Origin: Calonectria ilicicola
Taxonomy: Eukaryota > Ascomycota > Sordariomycetes > Hypocreales > Nectriaceae
Length of the DNA: 64,000 nucleotides
Direction of reading: 5' to 3'
NCBI GenBank assembly: GCA_020809705.1
Contig: CP085828.1
Span: 5,890,001 to 5,954,000 of the forward strand
Shown piece by piece: positions 20,795 to 33,239 of the stretch (the first letter of the stretch is position 1; each line of letters starts with the position of its first letter). The notes below the pieces were generated by a model. That model ran no database searches, was not told the origin of the DNA, and saw only the letters and a program-made list of their open reading frames with translations. A program made the position numbers and the translations under genes.

Positions 20795-21774
20795 TTCTGT
20801 TGCCAACATTGACCATCAAGCTGTAAATGGGAATGGTGAGCAGAGTTTGATAATAAAGACTTTGAACAAGTATGGATACTAACTCAAGGTTGCGGCGTAT
20901 AGAAGATCAAGTTGATTTCTTCTTTTTCAGGAAAATTGCCAAGTAAAGCTATTGTATCTACCACCTTTGTAACGCTGGAGGTTTTTTTTGGGGGGGGAAA
21001 CCCTGGTTGAGCCTAGAATTTGTATTTCCTTTTTTTAATTTTAGCCAGACTAAAGTATGAGCAATGATGACCATAAGACTTCGGCATTCGTACATAACTC
21101 GCTCAATAATACAATTTATCAAACAGTGGACTTCAATTGATAGCCGCACACAATGTCATGATCTGCTTGGTGGGAACTTGTCAGACTCGCAAAATTACGG
21201 TGCCAGCCAAAAAGCAGGCACGCCATGCAGATGAAGAATCTCGGCTTCTAAAGCACCCCGCCACACCAATAAAGTGTACGAGTAAATTCTATCCAACGGC
21301 TTATACCGCTTATGCACCGAAATTTACAGTCTCAGTAAAGATCCCAGGTTTGGGCATACACGGACCGCAGCTCGAGGAAGCCATGCTTGGAGAACGAGCT
21401 GAGTCGCAGCCAAATATAATCACAGAAGCGCTGCTATTTGCTATTTAAACTTTCCCGCTCCTCCTGGATATTTCCTCTTTCGTTTGTACTGCAATTTTAG
21501 CCATTAGAAAGCACTTGGGCACGTCACCTCCCTGTAGGCTATCATCAACTAGGACTGATTGCAGTGCTGAATAATCCGGCAACATTCTAAACAAACTCGG
21601 TAAATGTCTCTACAAGTGAGGTCATTACTGCTTGCGCGGTATGCCTGTAGAATTGACTAAATATATTGAAGCTGATATGATGAAAATATGAGTTGCGTTT
21701 TACAATAGGTGCTTTTGACAAGTCAACCTTCTTAGTCAAATCGGCTGCACTGTTTTATCTAGACAATGCGTCGA
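20795..21774. other. Convergent intergenic region, no gene seen
   Basis: This 980-bp stretch separates two converging genes. It contains a short G run near 20,990. The open frame at 21137-21448 has no recognisable motif. Confidence 0.4.
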
Positions 21775-24700
21775 TCACTGCCGCCTCTTCACCTTGGGCA
21801 CCCGCGCCAAGTAGTACAAGAGGAGGGCCGCGATGATATTAAACACGATAAACGCCCATAATATGCCAAAATTGCGCCATCTTGTATCGTAATCGGAATT
21901 GATAGACGCTAGGAACGCATCCGATTCCTTCATCTTGCAAAAGTCGCAATCCCCTGTGGCCTCTGGATCTAAAACATATCCGCCCATTCTCGAAATATAG
22001 TCTGCCATGTAATCGCCGCATTTCTGTCCTTCAGGCGGGCTGATTCTCGTGTATTCGTTGTCAGCGCAAGTCACGTCTACATGTGCGAGACCCGTAGACA
22101 ATATAGCCGAGACCCAGTATGACAGCGGCGAAAGCCGGTACAGAAAGATCCAGAAGCCTGGCATAGAATCAGACAAGGCTAAAACGCCACAGAAGAAAAA
22201 AATGAGCATAAAAAACAGATTTGCAATGTTGCCGCCCGCCTCAGCATTCTCACTGAAGGAAACGCACGCATGTGTGAAGGTGCTGGTGAAGAGGAGGAAT
22301 TGCCAAAAGAGAAGCCACATCAATACACCTCTCTCTGTCCCTTGACCGGCCATATCTGCATTCTTGTAGAAGCCAACAGGATAGTATATCAATGCCCACA
22401 TAATGACAGAGGCTAAAGTAGCCCAAGGCAGCTCAGAGATGATTTGGCTTAGCATGAAGATTTTCCACGAGTACGTCTTTGACGGGCGCTCGCGGACTTC
22501 GTATAGGGAGCGTTGAGTGACGAAATGAGGCATCTGTTGCTGCGAGAGCTGTCCAAAGATGCTTGCAAATTCGAAAATGGCAAACATCTGATTTTGAAGT
22601 CCTTGGATGGTGAGAGGGGCGTTAAGGAAGACCAAGCCGATGAACAAACTAACGACGACGCAGAGTGTGAACTTAGAATATATGTACGAAGGTGTTCGCC
22701 AATGTTGCTGTAATACGCGCATTGTAACGATGGTTAATTGCTGCCAGAGCGGAGATGCAAACTCCAGGTATGAGGCAGGGTCTTCGTTGTTGACTACAGA
22801 TGTCGGGCCACTGCAAAGAGTTTTGAGACGCGAGAGTTCATTCTGAACAGCCTCGTACTCTGGGCTGGAACGCCATATTTTCCGCCAATCGATCTCAGAA
22901 ATACTTCCTGGGGCATCTCCAGTAACTTCAAACATCCATTCTGCCGGATTGGCGTTGAGTGGGCAAGATGGTGCACCATTGCGCTCAAAGTAGCTAGTGA
23001 GAGTGGTGGAATTTTTGCCAATATCACCTAGGACAAATTATTAGTCTTGCCGTGTTGATTAAGAGGTGAAACTGAAATTCTTTTGATACAAACAAAGCAA
23101 GTAAATATTTGTTACTAACCAAAGTAAACAGTATGGCCCCCTTTATCAAGGAAGAGAAGGCGATCGAATCTTTCAAACAGGATGGCAGATGGTTGGTGGA
23201 TAGTGCAGAGTACGGACTGACCGGCCTTGGACAACTTCTCGAGCAAATTTAAAATGGACCAACTAGTTTGGGAGTCCAGTCCAGATGTTGGCTCGTCGAC
23301 GAAGAGCAGGAGGGGTGGTTTAGCAGCTAGTTCCACCCCAATGGTCAACCGTTTGCGTTGTTCGACATTGAGACCCTCACCGAGTACTCCGACAACAGCA
23401 TCGGCATATTCTTCCATGCCAAGTAAACTGATGACTTCCTCAACATAGGCCAACTTTTCTTCCTTTGGTATGCCAATTGGCTGTCGGAGCATGGCTGAGA
23501 ATTCCAGCGCCTGGCACCAAGTTAGAATATGAAGTTGGTTTTTGGATAGTGCGTGATTTTATAAGGGTATTATCGGATAACAATAGTAGGGGTATCGGCA
23601 CATACCTCTCGGACTGTACTTGTCTCAAGGTGCAAGTCTTGTTGTTGGACATAACCAGTTTTGCGCTGAAAGCTTCGATCGCGAATCTTACCGTCTACCA
23701 ACATCTCGCCAGTGATAACACCCACATTTGTACGATCAGCCAAACAATCCATAAGGCTCGTTTTACCTGCACCAGACACACCCATCAAAGCGGTCAGTGT
23801 TCCGGGTTTCACCCAGCCATCAATGTTGTCCAGGATGCGTCGGGTTTTGTTCTTAATTTTGATGTCGTAGCAAACATTGTTCCAATGAAATGTGCTAATT
23901 GAGCCTTGAATTGTCCCCTCATTTCCTGAAGCGCTCCCTTCTGGTTTTGAAATTACATGTGTGGGACCACACAGTGAATTTTCAACATCGCCGCCTCCTT
24001 TGATGTGAGATGGCGGAACGAAGCCTTTGCGGAAAATCAGAACTTCGCCCTTGGACCTTTTAGCTGTAATATATTCGCTGGCGATAATGTAAATTACATG
24101 GTTAAATATAATCATCGCGATTATAATCCCAACATTGCGCCACTTATGACTGTGGTAGTAGCTGTAAGCCGAATTGATGTAGTCATCCCCGATTACGAAT
24201 GGCTGACCAGGGACGGCTCCTATCGCATTACAAGCCGAGTTATTTGAGCTAATATCGGCATAGTCAGGGACGTATTCGCTGCAAGAAAATTTGCGATTGT
24301 GAAACTCGTTCACCATCAGTGATTCGAATCCATACGCCACAGGGTTCAGATAGTTTATCCATCGACACCAGCCGAGCATGTAGTCGACAGGAATGACGAA
24401 CCCGGTAAAAATAAGAAGAGAAAGCATCAACACTGTGGAAGGAATCATGGCTTGATATAGTGTTTGCGACAATGAAGCACTGGGAGATGTTAGAAACGTC
24501 GTCCAAGTTCTCTTGTCTAAGCAACTTACATTGACCTGAAAATGCCAGACATGGCCAGGGTGACAAGGAACATGACAAGCAAATAGAAGAAAAATGGGCC
24601 GGGCTCCCGGTTCAGATTTGTCATAAAATAAAAAACCAAGTTGAACACGATGGCATTAACAACCTTTATGGGGAGATCAACCAAGACTGATGCATATGCC

Positions 24701-26528
24701 TCGGCTGACGGGTGGTAAAAGGCATAGCGAGACTGCTTCTCCACAATAGGCCGTTGGTCATACAGCGTCATAATTTCAAGGGCTGCAGAGAAGGCGTTGA
24801 ACAAAATGGACACAAAGAGGACGACACCCCGAGTGTAGAACGATCCTGTAGTCATGTCCGCATTGTAAAACAAGGACGAGACAATGAGCGCTAGTGACAA
24901 ATTCCCGACTACCATTCCAATAGCCATTTGTGGATTTGCCAAGAATCGCCTATATCCCCTCCAGAAGCAAAGCTGGACTTGTTGAGTGCACGAGAGGGTG
25001 TATGGTGAATTGGGGCGCTGTCCATTTGCCTGAACGGACTTTTTAAGTTGTCGGAAGGCTTTCGCGTCAGGGCCACCAAGTGGATGTTGTGTTTTGTACT
25101 CTTCAATTTCACACTGCAGAGTCTTGTACTCAGAGCTCTTCTTCCAAGCTGTTGCAAACTCATCGGGGCTTCTGGGAGGGTTTAAACCAGGACGGGGGAA
25201 TCGCTCCGCAGAGGAAGTCATGGAAGTGAGGAAATCAGGAGTTGTCTGGCGTGCAGGGCATTCAAATCCGAGGTTAATGAAATATTCTTTTGCCTGGGAG
25301 GCAAGGCCAAAATAAATCTGTCGCCCTTCATACAGAACCAGCACTTTGTCAAACAAGTCGTAGGCACTCTGTGGTGATTGATACATGGACACGACACATG
25401 TATGACCAAACAGTTGAGATTGGAGTCGCAGCGTCTTGCAAAACTCTATTGCATTGGCCGAATCAAGACCGCGGGTTGAACTATATCGGAAGTAAGTAAA
25501 TGGTCCACTGGGGTAAGAGGATACTCACTTGTCCCAACATTGAAATGGGGCATTTGCCAATGTTGCCTCGGCTATCGTCACGCGCTTGCGTTCTCCTCCC
25601 GAAACTCCTCGTTCGTATTCGTTTCCAACCTTGGTATCGATAGTATGTGAAATACCATACATGGTCATAACGACGTCTCGGAAATGTTCGCAATATCTGG
25701 TCGGAGTTCTATTAGCATATGAAAGTGGCTATGCAAGTACGATAGGGAGGAGGTAGTGTACTGGTTACGAGTGATGCCCTTTGGTAGCTCCTTTTGGCAA
25801 CGTGCGTGTGAAGCGAAGGTTAAAGTCTCGCCCACCGTCAGCAATGGAAAGTGAACGTCGACTTCGGCGGTGTAAATCGTGTCCCCGCGGTGAGCCTTGT
25901 GCATCTCATCGGCCGATATGCCATGATAATTGAAGTAGGTGTTCTCGTCAATATGCAATCCGTTCGTTTGTCCAGAAATTGTCTTGAGAAAGGTCGAACA
26001 GCCTGAGCCTGGGGGACCCAGGACAATGCACATCTCCCCTGGACGAACAAGTCCGTCAAACTGCTGCAAAATGTTGATGCGCCTGTGACCCAATGCTGGT
26101 GACAGGAAGCGACGTGCCATACTTGGCAACGCCTGCCATACGTTTCCTACATCCTTTTGGAAGTCGGTAGGTGTCCCATATCCATATACATTTAGGTTCT
26201 GGAAACACAGCCCAACTTGACGGAAATTCTGGCCTTGGTCTCTGGCAGCCTTTGCGATCGCTGTGGCCCAAACCTTTGCATTAAATGCTTTCCCACGGGG
26301 ATTGAATGGGGAATCAGGATCGCGATTCCCGTAAATGTTAACGATATCATTTCCGCTAGTGGTCGAATGCGTGAGCTCCTGCACGACAGAGGATGGAGGG
26401 TCCATGTGGTGATTGTCGTCTCTGGGGTTTATAGTAGTAATGGTTGAATCGATCGAGATTGAAGCTGTTCTCAATTCAATGGATTCGGACTGTTTATTGG
26501 CCTCTGATTTGCATAAAACACTCATCAT
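21775..26528 (-). CDS. PDR-type ABC transporter (ABC-G full-size, CDR/PDR5-like)
   Basis: A plasma-membrane ATP-driven exporter of about 1,467 residues, of the family that expels azoles, toxins and secondary metabolites. Exons are 25762-26528, 25529-25696, 24530-25480, 23606-24479, 23120-23510 and 21775-23027, and the phases agree throughout. The layout is NBD-TMD-NBD-TMD. The first P-loop at residues 171-178 (GPPGSGCS) has cysteine in place of lysine, and the first signature is [13 protein letters not shown] with WDNSTRGLDS rebuilt by splicing. The second P-loop is [12 protein letters not shown] with a degenerate signature [13 protein letters not shown] and [11 protein letters not shown]. 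This asymmetry is normal for fungal PDR pumps. Membrane blocks end each half. The gene is complete. It diverges from the F-box gene at 27706, and both could share the 1.2-kb promoter region. Confidence 0.95.
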
Positions 26529-27705
26529 GGTCCATTGGCTGAGTCTCAGGATCGATCAGGTGCGACAAGGGAGATACACTTGGAGCGTACAGAAAGGGCG
26601 GTCAAATTCGATTGAAGAAGCAAACAAGGGAAATCCGCCGTTGGTGTTTTTATTTTCGATGATAGCATAAAGAGAAGTATGATCTAAAAGTTTGGGTGCT
26701 GAGGGAGCATGTTATATACAATCGTGCAGGCGCGTGGTTCGGGTTCTTCGCCCGTGTTCGGCGGAAGCAACTTGCGCGTCGAATGGCCCTGCATTGCCGC
26801 ATGCACCGTTTTTACGACACCTCAAGTAATCAAGTTATTCCTACGTGTTATTTTAATTTTTTTAATAAGTGAATGCCTAAACACACTAAATTAACACCGA
26901 GTTACTAGGATTGAACCAGTTCTAAAACCCCTTAGACCATACTACACATAGCTTTTCCTGCACCGGGCATGAGTTCTCAGACATTGAATATCCATAGTTG
27001 ATGTAGAAGATTAAATAAAAAATTTAAGAATATGCACACGCGCGCGTGCCATGCCGTACCGTGCACGTGTAGACCATCTCCAACAAGACCAAGAATCCCA
27101 AAACCTTACCAAGCTGCGGTTCGGCCAAGCCCGCGCTTATTCCTTTCATCTCCGTCAGGGTTATAGAGCCTACAAATTACGCCACTCTAATTAAAGTGTT
27201 GGCAAATGGGAGTTCAGCGTCAATGAGTGGGTGGGCGATCCAAGGTGATGGTGGGGATTCTTCGTCCGCCGCAAAACTCGGCGATTTGTATTTGCTTCCA
27301 CCGTCCCACCATCCTACCAAAACTCTTCGGCTGGCCACAGAGTGCTATATGTTCCGACTGCGGCACGGCTATAACAGGCTATAATCAACAGGGTGTATTA
27401 CTGGTCGGTCAGCAGAGGCGCCGGTAAGGGAGATGACCATGAGGGTATTGGGTTATCTGGTGTCGGAGGGAGACGGTGATAGCGCCTAAACAGCGTCTAT
27501 TGTGTTCCTGCGTGAATGTAACCGGAGATTCGCAAATTCATCTCGGAGATGCAACCAAACCCTTTTGGCCCAGTAAAATTTGTACAACTCAAAATCTCCA
27601 GCCGCCCATAAAGGTTTTCGTGATCTTGATGTCTATAAAAAGAATCACTCTTGCCCCTCTCCAATGCCAATTTTGCTGCCTACTATTCTACCTCAACACC
27701 ACAAA
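26529..27705. promoter_or_regulatory. Divergent promoter region between ABC transporter and F-box gene
   Basis: This 1.18-kb region contains an alternating purine-pyrimidine stretch near 27,032-27,050 (CACACGCGCGCGTGCC) and, nearby, the palindrome GTGCAC followed by GTGT. A tRNA-like fragment at 26,895-26,940 was considered and rejected. No gene was found. Confidence 0.4.
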
Positions 27706-29253
27706 ATGACAGCCTGCAGTCCCACAATGCCAGCAGCTTCGCAATGGCTGTACTTCCCCCCAGAGATTCGTCTCATCATCTTGGAGACAATCGCATCACA
27801 GAAATCTCCTGGCTGGACCTCTCTTGCATCTGTGTGCAGAGAATGGCAGCACGTTTTAGAAAAAGCCAATTTTTACAAGTTAAAGCTACGACCGGCTTGT
27901 CTCGACCATTTTGAACATGTCATTTCACCACGAAAGAGAACCATGATTCGCCACATTTATCTTGAGATTGAATTGCCACGCTACACGTCAAGCAACTCAA
28001 CACAAACTGCACCTTCAGGACGCATTAGGACCATCGTCACCAAGGAGATACTGAGACTTCTTTCCATCCTCAGTACCTGGGAAGCTTCTAAGAGCTTGGC
28101 ATTGGAGCTCAATGCATATTCTCCCAGCGACGATGAATATTGGTTCAAAAACATATACTTGTCCTCCGATGACGTAGAGCCTAATGAGAACGCAATGCCA
28201 AATGTGCAGAAGATGCATCATGATGTGAGGCATGGCTGGGTGCATGGTCATCAAATTAAAGCACCCCCAGAGTCAGCTATTTGGCGACTATTCGATCAAA
28301 CCTGGTTGAAATTCGACGTAACGTGGCCGCAAGTCAATGCCGTTACCAGCCTCATTATCCGTCGACAATTCCGACGTTGCATTCATCCGTTGGGATTAAT
28401 GGGATTACTTAGCAAATTGAATCATCTGGAGCATGTATCCTATGAACCATGGACACCACATTCTGCTATCCACAAGGATATTTATGAGATAGGTACGCAT
28501 CCACATCTGCACCCTGTTAAATATTCCCTAGTCATCCATTACTAACATTTAGAGATAGCCCACTATGATGCAATCAAACGCAGTCTCCCGGACACTGTTA
28601 GGGAGTTGAATATATTTGAGGATTCATATGAATTTCATAATTTATTTCCCAACCAGCGAGATCATATCCCCTCAGCCCCTTTACCTTGGCTCGATTCGAT
28701 GACTCCCAGAGAAAAGCTTTGTTCGATTCTCGCATCCAAAAGTGTCGGCTTGCAACACCTTTCCATCTCCTTCATGGTCCATGCCGAAGATCTCTTTCGA
28801 CAGTGTCAGTCAACGTGGAGCTGGTCACGGCTGCAATCTCTGGCGCTCACATCGCAGCTCCTACAGGACGACGAAGAAAAGCGCAAGGATATTGAGACTT
28901 TGCTTTGCCGAGCCGGCATACTTGTGGGTAAAATGCCTAAGATACAAACATTTGCGATTTGGAATGGTGGGAAGGCCCATGCTTGTGCGTTCATATTTCG
29001 TACAGATAGCAACGGGGTCTCCATCACCTGGCGCGGAACATGGCATCTAGAGTTGAGTCCACGTGTAGTTGATTCATGGCGACGCGTTGCCTCGAAGCTG
29101 CCTGTTTCTAATCTTGAACTAAATTATGAGCGCATTCAAGGAGTCATAAACTCTCACGGTGATGCAATTCATCAACTCAGACTGCCTTGTCAAGTTATTG
29201 AACCTGCGTCACTTTGGCAGATCCGGAGGGAAGCATGCAGCTTAGCACAATAA
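27706..29253 (+). CDS. F-box-like protein
   Basis: A 495-residue protein with an N-terminal F-box pattern at about residues 13-60: WLYFPPEIRLIILETIA, then WTSLASVCREWQHVLEK. Exons are 27706-28492 and 28553-29253, with a 60-nt intron (GTACGC, branch CTAAC, TTTAG) splitting a glutamate codon. F-boxes bind Skp1 and recruit substrates to SCF ubiquitin ligases. The C-terminal part has no clear leucine-rich or WD repeats, though scattered leucine-rich segments (GLQHLSISF, LQSLALTSQ) could form a degenerate LRR. An upstream in-frame ATG at 27580 would add 42 residues without family support, so 27706 was chosen. Expansions of such F-box genes are common in filamentous fungi. The substrate is unknown. 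Confidence 0.75.
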
Positions 29254-30088
29254 TAAATACATTGTAACTTTCTACTCTGTTTTATTCATAATATCTCCAT
29301 CATCAAGAATTTTAGGTAAAAAATAACTAAATAAATAATAAGATTATTTTATTTATTTATTTATATTATTTATATAATATTTATTTATTAGATAGCCAGG
29401 GAACGGCAGGAAAGTAGCGGAGGAACAATCTTTCAACGGTCGTATTGTAAAACCTCGCACCTCGAGCATGATTCACTAAACTTCGGCCCACATGTTCCAA
29501 AAACGGTGAAACGTGTGGGAGAACTCTAAGTCAATTGCAGGTTGCCGAAACAGTGAATCAGGTATTTGGAACCTGGGGGACTGTTCCTAGAGTAGTTAAG
29601 TTGTAGACAAAGTCAAACCCAGGGGCCTAAGACGGGATGGAATGTGCTGACGAGCCAAGAGCAGTTGGTCATATGCGGGGTCTAAATTACGGGCGGCTGT
29701 CAGAAGCCAAGGTGGGCGACCCCTGGACAACATGTCTCTCCAGTGGGGTCATTGGTTCGCATCCACGCGGACGTCCCCCTGAGCAACTGGCCTAGTTAGT
29801 TAGTAGTCAGCAGCAGCTGGGATGCGATCGCTGCTCCGTCATTGCCGCGCTTCCAAAAAAAAGTCCTACTCAACAGTCGCGTCCCTCATCTGTTCATATC
29901 GCCTTGTTCGCCTTGTCGTGTTCGTGTTCGAAAACACACTGGGCCCGCTCGGTTGTTCAATTTTCGACTTTCCGAGTCTGTCGCATCGCACAACAACCCC
30001 CACTACCGCAACCACAACCACAACCATCACCACCAGTCTCGATCGATTCCAGGCCATGTCTTCTTAGCAAGATCGCAAAGTTTCGGTG
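29254..30088. other. Intergenic region with AT-rich element fragment
   Basis: The 835-bp gap includes the AT-rich tract described separately and the long 5' leader of the IRS4-like gene. The leader has CA-rich stretches (CCACAACCACAACC near 30,010). No additional gene was found. Confidence 0.4.
29317..29439. mobile_element. Fragment of the MITE-like family (right end)
   Basis: An AT-rich core of TTATTTATTTATT repeats is followed by a segment ending ACAATCTTTCAACGG at 29425-29439. That segment matches the right end of the element at 7512-7702, including an upstream shared GGAAA-(n)-AGCGGA block. The left inverted repeat is not visible, so this is a truncated or diverged copy. Confidence 0.45.
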
Positions 30089-31915
30089 ATGAACCCCATC
30101 GCATCCCAGGCCTCGGGCCCTTCCGATGCCGCCGTCACGGCCCTGCAGGGAGCATCTCTCGCCTTTAACAAGAAAAAGCCTGCTCCGCCGCCGCCGAAGA
30201 AGGATAATGGCGCCCGGACGGCCGCGACATCAGCCGGAAGGCCTCGAAGTCCCGTCAAACAGCTAGGCCACCAAAGCACTGGAGGGAGCGCTGTGGACGT
30301 GGAACACCATGGAGGTTTGATTGCGACGAGAATGCATCAGCCCGTCGCAAGCCCCGGCCAGTTACATGCTGGGCCTGGGAGCGCAAAGGCGGATCCCAAG
30401 AGCGCAAGCTTCATCGCCGCCACACTGGCCGCAAGCAGGAGCGCCAGTCCGACCCCTAAGACGAGGACACCACGGAGGAAACTCAGCGTGGGGGCTGCGA
30501 GCTCTTCCAGCGGCGAGGTGGTGGATTCGGGATCGATTGCGCCGGCGGGATCTCTCATCTCCATGTTTGAGCAGGCGAGGGCCGGCGATCCTGTCAAGCG
30601 AGTGTCGCCTAGGAGATCCCCCGCAAGGACGCCGGTTGGCTCAGGCGAGAGCATTGCAGAAGCGTCTGAGCCTGAGACCCAATCGTCGCCCTCGAGGGCC
30701 GCTACGACCAAGCCCAAACTGAAGCCCAATGTTAAGCCAAAGCCAAAGCCATTAACGCCACCGCCGCAGCTTATGGTTCAGTCGGGCCCAGTTGTTTTAT
30801 CGCCCAAACCGCAAAGACCTGCTACAAAACCACGATTGAAGCCGGAGCTGCGTCCGGTGACACCGCCTCAAATCATCTACCGAGCACCGACCAAGGTCTT
30901 ATCACCTCCGGTCCTGTCTCCGGGCCCTCCGAAGCGAAGCCCACAGCCGGCAAGACAGCGCCCGCCGACGCCGCCGCAGCCCCGCGGTACTAACAAGCAG
31001 GTGTCTCAACCAAAGACGCCAGCCAAGCAGAAGATACCCGCCGTTGAACCAAGGAAGTCAATGGCTAACCTGGCTGGCCCGCTGGTGCCAGTGAGACGGG
31101 ATCAGCGTCCAACAACGGCTGACAGTGTCTCGTCGGATGACACGTTTGTCTCAGCCTCTTCGACACAATCACCTGAACGGCGCCCCTCACCACCACCCCA
31201 GCGTGGTCACAGGAAGCCCACCCTGAGCATGCCGCCCTCGCCCACCCAGCGAGCGACTAAGCCGTTAAATCCCAAAAGCTCTTCTACCACGAACCTGCCC
31301 CTTGACTCCCTTACTAACGCCATCATGGCTAGCTCGCTTGCATCAGCCCGTCTCACCCCTCACAACACGGGCGGAAGTCTTGCAGCGCCTCCTGTACCCA
31401 GGCGCCAAAAGTCACCACGCATGATGCAGACTCTGCGGCAACCGCCAAAGGAGTCGGATGACGAGCAGGATCGTCACAAAAAGGGACATCTTCACAAGCT
31501 ACACAGCGCGAAGAAGCACTCGCATCATGAGGGTTCGCGAAAACGATGGCGAGAGGAGATTACGCCTAGGGAGCGCAAACGGTATGAGGCAGTGTGGGCA
31601 TCCAACCGTGGTCAATTGCTGGATATGCCCAACGCACCGGTGCCCGCGATCAGCAATGGAGAAGTCTCCGAGTACGTGGTTAACATCGTAGTCCGCCAGA
31701 TCTGGAGGCGTTCGCGGCTGCCAATAGACGAGCTCGCCGAAGTATGGGATCTAGTTGATCGCCAAGGACGCGGCATCCTTGGCCGCCAAGAGTTCGTCGT
31801 GGGAATGTGGCTGATTGATCAACGGCTGCGGGGACGGAAGATTCCCGCCAAAGTAAGCGAGAGCGTTTGGGGCAGCGCCGTTGGCATGAAGATCGTGGCG
31901 CCCAGAGTCAAATGA
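30089..31915 (+). CDS. IRS4: IRS4/TAX4-like EH-domain protein
   Basis: An intronless 608-residue protein. The first 480 residues are disordered, very rich in Pro, Ser, Lys and Arg, with repeats such as KPKLKPNVKPKPKP and many SP/TP sites. The C-terminal 115 residues form an Eps15-homology domain: KRYEAVWASNRGQL, VRQIWRRSRLP, LAEVWDLVDRQGRGILGRQEFVVGMWLID. Yeast Irs4 and Tax4 have this architecture; they promote PI(4,5)P2 turnover through the phosphatase Inp51 and affect autophagy, cell-wall signalling and rDNA silencing. EH domains bind NPF peptides. The ATG at 30089 is the first in this frame after an upstream stop. The orthology call rests on the disordered-plus-C-terminal-EH layout. Confidence 0.82.
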   Translation: MNPIASQASGPSDAAVTALQGASLAFNKKKPAPPPPKKDNGARTAATSAGRPRSPVKQLGHQSTGGSAVDVEHHGGLIATRMHQPVASPGQLHAGPGSAKADPKSASFIAATLAASRSASPTPKTRTPRRKLSVGAASSSSGEVVDSGSIAPAGSLISMFEQARAGDPVKRVSPRRSPARTPVGSGESIAEASEPETQSSPSRAATTKPKLKPNVKPKPKPLTPPPQLMVQSGPVVLSPKPQRPATKPRLKPELRPVTPPQIIYRAPTKVLSPPVLSPGPPKRSPQPARQRPPTPPQPRGTNKQVSQPKTPAKQKIPAVEPRKSMANLAGPLVPVRRDQRPTTADSVSSDDTFVSASSTQSPERRPSPPPQRGHRKPTLSMPPSPTQRATKPLNPKSSSTTNLPLDSLTNAIMASSLASARLTPHNTGGSLAAPPVPRRQKSPRMMQTLRQPPKESDDEQDRHKKGHLHKLHSAKKHSHHEGSRKRWREEITPRERKRYEAVWASNRGQLLDMPNAPVPAISNGEVSEYVVNIVVRQIWRRSRLPIDELAEVWDLVDRQGRGILGRQEFVVGMWLIDQRLRGRKIPAKVSESVWGSAVGMKIVAPRVK

Positions 31916-32604
31916 GCCTTGCAGGGCAGGGCATGAAAGAAGTAGAAGAGTAGATTAGATAGGATGTGGCTTTCGTTTTTCTCAAGGGCGGTATTAGCGT
32001 TGCAGCCGTGTTTTCCGGTAGTGTGAGGCGGGCAAAGCCGAGACGAGGCGTGCTTGTTACATAGACAATTGATACCCGACTTAGACAATTTACAAGTTAC
32101 ATTGTGTCATATTTTTTTTTTTTTGGGTGGGCTGCACACATCAAACTATTTAGCTGGGGCTTTTCTGGGAAATCATAAGACATCCAAAGAAAATACTAAA
32201 GGCCTAAGCTATTTTATCATAAATAAGTTTAGAATATATATAAAATTATTTATTTTATTCTTATTTTTTACCCTGATGTTAAATACAGATGTTTTGTGTG
32301 TGTGCACCTAGCAAAACGTCTGTGTGCGCGCAGCAAGACTCATTACATATGTTAGTGACATGTCACGCAATGCACACACACGCAATATCGGGGACTTCGA
32401 AATTTTGTTCCAGAAACGCATGAACCCAGCGATGGTCGAAACCACCTGAGCTGTCGTCTATGTTCATTAAAAAGGATAGGCTAGGTTTTATTTACACCAC
32501 TTTGCAGGGCTGAAAAGCATCCTGCTCCCTTTTCGTGCCGCATTTCATCTCGGTTCGTAATCTAATAACTATGCATGTCGAATGTCAAAAGGAAGAAGCT
32601 GCGC
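31916..32604. other. Convergent intergenic region, low complexity
   Basis: The 689-bp gap between converging genes has a T run at about 32,111-32,124, an AT-rich stretch at 32,210-32,270, and TG/AC-alternating sequence near 32,295-32,385. No gene was found. Confidence 0.4.
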
Positions 32605-33109
32605 TTAGTAAGCGCCACCGGAGACCTTGTAGGTGGTGGAGGTGGCATCGCCGAAGGTGACGGAGACGTTGTAGTTGGAGACAACGGGGCCGTTGGAGGC
32701 GCCGTAGAGGCTGAAGAGAGCAGCGGAGACGACACCCTCGCCCTTGGTGATGGTGGAGGGGAAGGTGATGACCTTGGTGAGGTTGACGTTGCCCTGGTTG
32801 GACTGGTCTGTCGAGTTTGTTAGTTGGTCTGAATGCAACATTTACAAATGGGAAGTGGAAGAAAAAGGACATACCAGGTCCAAGGTAGGAGGACTCGAGG
32901 AGGTTGGCAAGGGTGCCGGGGTAGCCCTCTCCAGTGGAGTAGCCAAAGGCAATAGCAATGTCGTCGACGGTCTGGATGTAGCCCTCGCTGACGATCTTGA
33001 CGGTGACAGCGTCACCAGGCTTGATGGTCTCGGGGACGGCAATGTTGGCAATGCGAGCCTGGGCAGTGGCAGCCAGAGCGGCGAGAGCGGCGGCGACGGA
33101 GAAACGCAT
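32605..33109 (-). CDS. NIS1: NIS1-family secreted effector-like protein
   Basis: A 145-residue secreted protein. Exons are 32875-33109 and 32605-32807, with a 67-nt intron (GTATGT, CGACAG) splitting a codon to give GPDQSNQG. The N-terminus is a clear signal peptide (MRFSVAAALAALAATAQA, cleavage before RI). The mature part matches the Nis1 family: NIAVPETIKPGDAVTV, EGYIQTVDDIAIAFGYS, SLYGASNGPVVSNYNVSVTFG. NIS1 proteins of plant-associated fungi are conserved core effectors; family members target plant immune receptor-associated kinases. The family also occurs in saprotrophs, so presence does not prove a plant-pathogenic lifestyle. A TATA-like box lies about 120 bp upstream. Length is normal and the gene looks intact. 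Confidence 0.88.
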
Positions 33110-33230
33110 GGTTGCTGAGTTGGTGGTGGTGGTGTTGGAAAGGGAGAAGGAGTTGTTGTGGTTGTGGTTGTGTAAGATGTTGGAGATGCTGGTGGTAATG
33201 ATGGGTTTGATTCAGTGACAGGACAGGTCC

Positions 33231-33239
33231 CTTTATATA
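33231..33239 (-). promoter_or_regulatory. TATA box of the NIS1-like gene
   Basis: On the minus strand the sequence reads TATATAAAG, about 120 bp before the ATG at 33109. It is followed by a CA/CT-rich leader, a usual arrangement for strongly expressed fungal secreted-protein genes. Confidence 0.5.

Noticed and set aside
26895..26940. tRNA-like fragment on the minus strand (GGTTCAATCC with a plausible T-arm)
   Set aside because: The T-arm can pair, but no matching acceptor stem, D-arm or A-box was found at the right distance.
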